Below are positions 21,898 through 25,910 of a stretch of DNA of 25,910 bases, piece by piece. The notes under the pieces were generated by a model, which saw only the letters and a program-made list of their open reading frames with translations, ran no database searches and was not told the DNA's origin. Every line of letters starts with the position of its first letter. Within the stretch, counting starts at the first letter, position 1. The stretch lies in NCBI GenBank assembly GCA_900547975.1, contig URIX01000022.1, positions 1 to 25,910 on the forward strand, written 5' to 3'. Both the position numbers and the translations under genes were made by a program. Source of the DNA: an uncultured Eubacteriales bacterium (GTDB taxonomy: Bacteria > Bacillota > Clostridia > Christensenellales > CAG-917).

Positions 21898-23514
21898 ATG
21901 CAAAAATTCTCGAAACAACAGTTGGAAGCAAAGAGCATTTTCGAGATGCGCGCCCTCGCAAAAGAAGTTGGCGTCAGCGCACCGACAAAACTCAACAAAG
22001 CCGACCTTGTCGATTTGGTGTACAAAATCACAAACGGCGAAATGGCGCCCCCCGAAGCACCGCGCAGAGGCAGACCCAAAAAGTCCGTCGAACCGTCTGA
22101 AACGATACAAATGCCGAACGAAAGCAAAAATCAGCGTAGTTATGTCGATGTCCTTACGGCGTCGCCGGCTCCCGCAGTCGAACAAAACAACGATACGCCG
22201 CTTCCCAGAGGCTTTGAAAAACCCAAATTCCAACCCGCGTTCCGCAATCAGAATCAATATCAACAAAACAGAAATCAAAATTTCAATCAAAGGCAAAACG
22301 CGTACCGCTCTCAAAATCAATCCGTTCGTGAAAATATTCTCGCTGAACGCACCGAGATTGACGACAGCGAACAAATCAGAGAAGGTTATCTCGAAATCAA
22401 TCCCGACGGCTACGGCTTTTTGCGCGTAAAAAACGGCGAATTCAACGAAATGGACGCCTACGTTTCCGCAATGAAAATCAAACAATACGGTTTGCGTAGG
22501 GGAGATTACGTTACGTCGCTTTGTAAAAAGGTGCAAGAGGGCAGACCGTCCGCAGTCGTGAGCGTTACGACGATAAACGGAATCGACGCCGACAAAGTGG
22601 GCAAACGTCCCAACTTCGACGACCTCGTGCCTATCTATCCCAACGAGCGCATACGCCTCGAAGTTTCGCCAAGAGAATACGCAACGCGCTGTATCGACCT
22701 CGTTTCGCCTATCGGCAAAGGTCAAAGAGGTATAATCGTTTCGCCACCGAAAGCAGGTAAAACCACGCTTTTGAAAATGATTGCAAGTTCGATTGCGAAG
22801 AATTATCCCGAAATCGAACTCAAAGTTTTGCTCATCGACGAACGTCCGGAAGAAGTCACGGATATGCAACGCTCGATAAAGGGCGAAGTGGTATATTCCA
22901 CTTTCGACGAACTTCCCGAACACCACACCAAAACGGCTGAAATGCTTTTGGAAAGAGCAAAACGACTCATGGAAATGGGCAAAGACGTCGTAATTTTGCT
23001 CGACTCGCTCACAAGACTCGCGCGTGCATACAACCTTACCATTCCGCCGACGGGCAGAACTCTCTCCGGCGGTATCGATCCCGGCGCGCTTCATAGCCCC
23101 AAACGCTTCTTCGGCTCGGCAAGAAACATCGAAAACGGCGGCTCGCTGACTATCATCGCAACCGCGCTTATCGACACGGGCAGCCGTATGGACGACGTTA
23201 TTTTTGAGGAATTCAAGGGCACGGGCAATATGGAAATACACCTCGATCGCAGACTCAGCGAAAAGAGAATTTTCCCTGCAATCGACCTTGCAAAGAGCGG
23301 CACGAGAAAGGAAGAATTGTTGCTTACGCCCGGCGAACTCGAAGGCACTTGGGGTATTCGCAAGATTTTGTCGAACGCAGACAATGCCGAAGCTACGGAA
23401 AATCTCATCGGTATGATTGTCAAAACGACGTCGAACAAAGAGTTTATCGACCAACTCAATCTTCAACTTCGAGTACTTGCCAAAGAAGGCTATACAGTGA
23501 GAAGTTTGAAATGA
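21898..23514 (+). CDS. rho: Transcription termination factor Rho with Asn/Gln-rich insertion
   Basis: Rho is a hexameric RNA helicase that ends transcription. The 538-aa product has the N-terminal Rho helical domain (about 1-48: FSKQQLEAKSIFEMRALAKEVGV, then LNKADLVDLVYKI), an extended disordered linker (about 50-145), the RNA-binding OB domain (EGYLEINPDGYGFLRV, about 162-177), Walker A SPPKAGKTT (about 282-290), LLIDERPEEVTDM and the helicase core to the C-terminus. The linker holds a 25-residue stretch (117-141) in which 17 residues are Asn or Gln. E. coli Rho is 419 aa, so the extra length is in this linker. ATG 21898 has the ribosome site AGGAG. Canonical rpmE does not follow. Confidence 0.97.
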   Translation: MQKFSKQQLEAKSIFEMRALAKEVGVSAPTKLNKADLVDLVYKITNGEMAPPEAPRRGRPKKSVEPSETIQMPNESKNQRSYVDVLTASPAPAVEQNNDTPLPRGFEKPKFQPAFRNQNQYQQNRNQNFNQRQNAYRSQNQSVRENILAERTEIDDSEQIREGYLEINPDGYGFLRVKNGEFNEMDAYVSAMKIKQYGLRRGDYVTSLCKKVQEGRPSAVVSVTTINGIDADKVGKRPNFDDLVPIYPNERIRLEVSPREYATRCIDLVSPIGKGQRGIIVSPPKAGKTTLLKMIASSIAKNYPEIELKVLLIDERPEEVTDMQRSIKGEVVYSTFDELPEHHTKTAEMLLERAKRLMEMGKDVVILLDSLTRLARAYNLTIPPTGRTLSGGIDPGALHSPKRFFGSARNIENGGSLTIIATALIDTGSRMDDVIFEEFKGTGNMEIHLDRRLSEKRIFPAIDLAKSGTRKEELLLTPGELEGTWGIRKILSNADNAEATENLIGMIVKTTSNKEFIDQLNLQLRVLAKEGYTVRSLK

Positions 23515-23629
23515 TTTGCGGATTCTAACCGCATTAATCGCATAATATTCATAGATTGTTTTGAAAAATAAAGTACAAATTGGATGAAAGGCAATCTTGA
23601 ATCGGAATTTACCGAAAGTATATAAAAAA

Positions 23630-23669
23630 TCAATGAAAACGGCAACCGCACGGTTGCCGTTTTCATTGA
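23630..23669. terminator. Bidirectional terminator between rho and the CorC-like gene
   Basis: A perfect 18-bp stem with a GCAC loop (23648-23651): left arm 23630-23647, right arm 23652-23669, with internal AAAACGGCAACC and GGTTGCCGTTTT. It lies between convergent genes and is symmetrical, so it can stop transcription from both sides. Confidence 0.75.
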
Positions 23670-23742
23670 AGATTAGAATTATAATTTGAAATCAGTCGTT
23701 ATCTTTATCTTTATCTTTACTGTTTTCTTTATCTTTGTCTTC

Positions 23743-25089
23743 TTATTTGTCATGTTTGTCGAACAGTTTGAACTTTTGTTCTTGTTCGTTTTCGTCCTCG
23801 GACACGGGGTTGATATGCACTTTTATTTCGATGATTTTGCGCGCTGTGAGTTTGTTTACGACGACGGTCAGATTCTTGAAGTCGAAAGATTGCGATTTTT
23901 TTGGAATCTCGCCGAATTGCTCGATGATCCAGCCGCTGACCGTTTGCGAATCGAAGTTTTCCGTTTCGTCCTCGTCTACGTTAAATTCTTTGAAAAAATC
24001 GTCGAGTTTCGCACGACCGTCCACGAGATAGTTTTCATCGTCAACTTTGGTGAAGTAGTTGACCACTTCGTCGTGTTCGTCCCAAATCTCGCCCACGAGT
24101 TCTTCGAGTATGTCTTCGAGCGTGACTATGCCGAGCGTTCCGCCGTACTCGTCGACGACGACAGCCATATGCACTTTCTGGCGTTGCATACTTTTGAGCA
24201 ATGCGGATATTTTCATATGCTCGGATGCAACCGCAACGGGCGTTATGTAGTTTTTTATGCTCTTTTCGCCTTTTTCGAGAGCAGTGAAAAAGTCTATGTT
24301 GTGGATCATACCGACGATTTGATCGATAGAATCTTTGTACACGGGCAAGCGCGAATAGTTGTATTCGAGGAATATCGATTTGATTTTATCCATTGCCATA
24401 CTCGTCGGCACGGCTATGACGTTGACTCTCGGCACGAGGATGTCGGCAACTTCGCAATCGTCAAATTCTATCGCGCTGGATATGAGTTCTCTCTCCTGCA
24501 AGTCGAGAGAGCCGTCCTCTTGTGCTTCTTCCACCATAGAGAGCAGTTCTTCTTCGGTTATCTTGTCGTCGCCGTGAGATTTGAATATCTTTTTGAGCAA
24601 GAATTTAAGACCCGAAAAAACAATCGTAATGGGGTAGAGAATCACCATAATCGCACGTATCGGATAGCCGAAAGCCATACATAGGCGTTCGGAATTTTCC
24701 TTTGCGACCATTTTCGGGGCGATTTCGCCAAACGTCAAAACGATGACCGTTGATACTGCGACGGATACTACGCCGCTGACCGTCGCGTCGGGTATGACGT
24801 TTTCGAAGATGTTGTTGAAAAGAACCGACAACGTGATGTTGACAAGGTTGTTTCCCACAAGTATGGTCGATAACAGTTTGTCGAATTTGTCAAGAAGATT
24901 CAGCGCGTTCTGAGCGGATTTGTTGCCGTCTTGCGCTTTCAATTTGAGTTTCGTCCTGTTGACTGAACTAAAAGCGGTTTCCGTTGCCGAGAAAAATCCC
25001 GAAAACAAAACCAAAATTACTATAAAAATCGATGATAAGATATTACTGAGAGGGTCAGGGTCGGCTGTTGCGCCAAGTAGGTTGCCCAT
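23743..25089 (-). CDS. CNNM/CorC-type hemolysin-family membrane protein
   Basis: Proteins of this family (DUF21 plus CBS pair plus CorC/HlyC domain) are cation-handling transporters, often of magnesium or cobalt. The 448-aa product has a DUF21 membrane part (about 15-185, with FSGFFSATETAFSS and VNITLSVL and LTFGEIAPK), two CBS domains (about 205-335, containing RLPVYKDSIDQIVGMIH and VVDEYGGTLGIVTLEDILEELVGEIWDE) and a CorC_HlyC domain (about 345-430). ATG 25089 has TAGGAG. The stop codon is followed in frame by sixteen charged codons and another stop, see finding. Family calls: YrkA/YhdP-like or MpfA-like magnesium exporter; exact substrate unknown. Confidence 0.94.
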   Translation of the reverse strand: MGNLLGATADPDPLSNILSSIFIVILVLFSGFFSATETAFSSVNRTKLKLKAQDGNKSAQNALNLLDKFDKLLSTILVGNNLVNITLSVLFNNIFENVIPDATVSGVVSVAVSTVIVLTFGEIAPKMVAKENSERLCMAFGYPIRAIMVILYPITIVFSGLKFLLKKIFKSHGDDKITEEELLSMVEEAQEDGSLDLQERELISSAIEFDDCEVADILVPRVNVIAVPTSMAMDKIKSIFLEYNYSRLPVYKDSIDQIVGMIHNIDFFTALEKGEKSIKNYITPVAVASEHMKISALLKSMQRQKVHMAVVVDEYGGTLGIVTLEDILEELVGEIWDEHDEVVNYFTKVDDENYLVDGRAKLDDFFKEFNVDEDETENFDSQTVSGWIIEQFGEIPKKSQSFDFKNLTVVVNKLTARKIIEIKVHINPVSEDENEQEQKFKLFDKHDK

Positions 25090-25116
25090 ATTTGCTCCTA
25101 TAAATTTGATGTTTCG

Positions 25117-25145
25117 ATAATATCACATAAATTAAAATATGTAAA
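25117..25145 (-). promoter_or_regulatory. Promoter of the CorC-like gene
   Basis: On the minus strand TTTACA (complement 25140-25145), 17-nt spacer, TATTAT (complement 25117-25122). A palindrome TTTGCA-ATCG-TGCAAA lies just upstream of it at 25160-25175 and could be an operator, though that is only a guess. Confidence 0.65.
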
Positions 25146-25159
25146 TATCTATTTTTGGT

Positions 25160-25175
25160 TTTGCAATCGTGCAAA
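25160..25175. promoter_or_regulatory. Possible operator palindrome upstream of CorC-like gene
   Basis: TTTGCA (25160-25165) and TGCAAA (25170-25175) with a 4-nt centre, 15 bp beyond the -35 box of the CorC-like promoter and about 100 bp before the tRNA-unit promoter. No regulator is identified. Confidence 0.25.
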
Positions 25176-25270
25176 TACTTTTTATGGAGCAATCGAGCCC
25201 CAATGTCATCGCTTTTATGCGTAACGTTGCAAAATTGTGCCAAAATCGCAAAAATAAATCTTTCAACCGC

Positions 25271-25299
25271 TTGTCAAATCCGCTTTGTTGATATATAAT
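25271..25299 (+). promoter_or_regulatory. Promoter of the structured RNA / tRNA-Ser unit
   Basis: TTGTCA (25271-25276), 17-nt spacer, TATAAT (25294-25299). Predicted start near 25306, exactly at the beginning of the candidate structured RNA and about 275 nt before the tRNA. Confidence 0.85.
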
Positions 25300-25307
25300 C
25301 GTCACGT

Positions 25308-25386
25308 TGGGTTTTGAGGGTAACAGTACCCCGTGAACAGTTGGAGGAAATGGTTTTGTTTTCCATTGGCTTCCAACTGCAACCCA
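25308..25386 (+). ncRNA. Candidate three-way-junction RNA at the start of the tRNA-Ser transcript
   Basis: A closing stem TGGGTT (25308-25313) / AACCCA (25381-25386) would enclose hairpin GGGTA-ACAG-TACCC (25318-25331) and a long hairpin CAGTTGGA (25338-25345) / TCCAACTG (25372-25379) with an inner AATGG/CCATT pairing. All stems fold from one strand directly after the predicted start. I cannot match it to a named riboswitch or ncRNA. There is no persuasive ORF. Whether it is an independent RNA, a leader, or chance folding is unknown. Confidence 0.45.
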
Positions 25387-25409
25387 CTTGTATCGCACCA
25401 CATTATATT

Positions 25410-25581
25410 GGAGAAGTCGTGTTTAATGGTACTTGCGTACCAAACCCCGACTTTGCAAAATAACTTATGGAGAAGTCGTGTTTTATGGTACTTGCGTACC
25501 AAGCACGCTCCTTCTACAATACGGAGAAGTCGTGTTTAATGGTACTTGCGTACCAACCCCCGACTTCCCAAAATAATTTAT
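25410..25581 (+). repeat. Three tandem hairpin repeats sharing the tRNA-Ser 5' end
   Basis: Copies: 25410-25468 (59 nt), 25469-25522 (54 nt) and 25523-25581 (59 nt). Copies 1 and 3 differ at only 4 of 59 positions; copy 2 shares the first 35 nt with one change and then diverges. Each begins GGAGAAGTCG, identical to the first ten bases of the tRNA-Ser that follows, and carries a TGGT at the same offset (17) as the tRNA D-loop. Each contains hairpin GGTAC-TTGC-GTACC and an outer stem. The array abuts the tRNA, so the tRNA looks like the fourth unit. No spacers, so not CRISPR. Confidence 0.9.
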
Positions 25582-25674
25582 GGAGAAGTCGCCTAGTTTG
25601 GTCGAGGGCGCGCGACTGGAAATCGCGTAACCGTCAAAAGCGGTTCAAGAGTTCGAATCTCTTCTTCTCCGCCA
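25582..25674 (+). tRNA. tRNA-Ser (anticodon GGA)
   Basis: A complete class II tRNA including an encoded CCA. Acceptor stem GGAGAAG (25582-25588) / CTTCTCC (25664-25670) with discriminator G and CCA (25672-25674). Anticodon stem CGCGA / TCGCG with loop CTGGAAA gives anticodon GGA at 25618-25620, reading UCC/UCU serine codons. Long variable arm with stem AACCG / CGGTT. T arm AAGAG-TTCGAAT-CTCTT (25647-25663). Confidence 0.97.
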
Positions 25675-25681
25675 CCGAAAG

Positions 25682-25714
25682 GCAATCCTGCGAGACCCGT
25701 AGGGTTGCTTTTTT
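25682..25714 (+). terminator. Intrinsic terminator after tRNA-Ser
   Basis: GCAATCCT (25682-25689) pairs with AGGGTTGC (25701-25708), one U-G pair, followed by six T's (25709-25714). It closes the RNA unit started at 25271-25299. Confidence 0.85.
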
Positions 25715-25756
25715 CTTATGCTCGCAACCGTGTTTACACGAGTTTGCGAGCATAAG
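25715..25756. repeat. Long palindrome downstream of the tRNA unit
   Basis: CTTATGCTCGCAA (25715-25727) pairs with TTGCGAGCATAAG (25744-25756), with an inner CGTGT-TT-ACACG hairpin (25729-25740). Its right part belongs to the 55-bp direct repeat. Confidence 0.85.
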
Positions 25757-25777
25757 AAAAGCAAAAATGCGAAGCAT
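25723..25777. repeat. 55-bp perfect direct repeat, copy 1
   Basis: Identical over 55 bp to 25856-25910, a spacing of 133 bp. It begins CGCAACCGTGTTTACACG and ends GAAGCAT. No ORF is credible here. The stretch between the copies contains other palindromes, including TCGTTGC-GA-GCAACGA at 25824-25839 inside an outer GATG/CATC pairing. Confidence 0.95.
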
Positions 25778-25855
25778 TGCAGGATTGCTTACGATGGCAG
25801 GAGACCTGCGGAGCAAAGAGATGTTCGTTGCGAGCAACGACTTACATCTTCTTCA

Positions 25856-25910
25856 CGCAACCGTGTTTACACGAGTTTGCGAGCATAAGAAAAGCAAAAA
25901 TGCGAAGCAT
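25856..25910. repeat. 55-bp perfect direct repeat, copy 2 (cut by window edge)
   Basis: Second copy of the repeat at 25723-25777. It reaches the last base of the window, so the true repeat length and copy number are unknown; the array may continue. Confidence 0.95.

Noticed and set aside
23686..24684. 332-aa plus-strand open frame
   Set aside because: It is antisense to the CorC-like gene and is Phe/Val-rich low-complexity sequence.
25410..25581. CRISPR array
   Set aside because: Repeats are adjacent with no unique spacers, contain their own hairpins, and there are no cas genes.
25634..25837. 67-aa minus-strand frame over the tRNA
   Set aside because: It is antisense to tRNA-Ser and the repeats; the peptide KKRFELLNRF is a recognised false product of antisense tRNA-Ser sequence.
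25582..25910. Integrated element at tRNA-Ser
   Set aside because: No integrase, and the duplicated tRNA part is the 5' end rather than the 3' end normally copied by integration.

Overview
This window looks like a conserved chromosomal core segment from a low-to-moderate GC member of the Clostridia/Bacillota, probably an uncultured lineage. The evidence is the gene order (plsX, rnc, smc, ftsY, ylxM, ffh, rpsP, a KH protein, rimM, trmD, rbgA, rnhB, yraN, rplS), YlxM and RbgA as Gram-positive marker proteins, purine-rich Shine-Dalgarno sites, and several promoters with a 17-nt spacer and near-consensus sigma-A boxes. I cannot name the species. I see no prophage, insertion sequence, CRISPR array or complete mobile element.

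Layout. 1-7134: lipid, RNA and chromosome genes (plsX, rnc, smc, ftsY); acpP, usual between plsX and rnc, is absent. 7245-10767: a unit with its own promoter for signal-recognition-particle and ribosome/tRNA maturation genes (ylxM-ffh-rpsP-khpA-rimM-trmD), closed by a terminator whose loop holds the trmD stop codon. 11000-13008: rbgA, rnhB and yraN. 13141-15806: rplS with a structured leader, followed by a 715-aa lipoprotein-like/GT-C-like membrane protein I could not assign to a known gene. 15938-18726: divergent gdpD (minus) and lepA (plus), whose promoters overlap almost completely. 18738-21817: hemW, then prs with a metallo-beta-lactamase-fold gene. 21898-25145: rho (with an Asn/Gln-rich insertion) converging on a minus-strand CNNM/CorC-type transporter gene, with an 18-bp perfect hairpin between them.

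25146-25910 is the unusual part. A strong promoter (25271-25299) drives a protein-less unit made of a possible three-way-junction RNA, three tandem 54-59-nt hairpin repeats that each begin with the same ten bases as the following tRNA, a class II tRNA-Ser(GGA), and an intrinsic terminator. Beyond it is a palindrome-rich zone containing a perfect 55-bp direct repeat that runs off the window edge.

Together most genes serve translation and protein targeting: SRP and its receptor, ribosomal proteins S16 and L19, 16S and 50S maturation factors, tRNA methylation, LepA and Rho. The best candidate for something undescribed is the structured repeat/tRNA-Ser unit. Secondary candidates are the interleaved divergent promoters, parS-like half-sites in front of smc, the Rho low-complexity region and the lipoprotein/GT-C fusion. 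All motif, structure and family calls were made by eye; no search or folding program was run.
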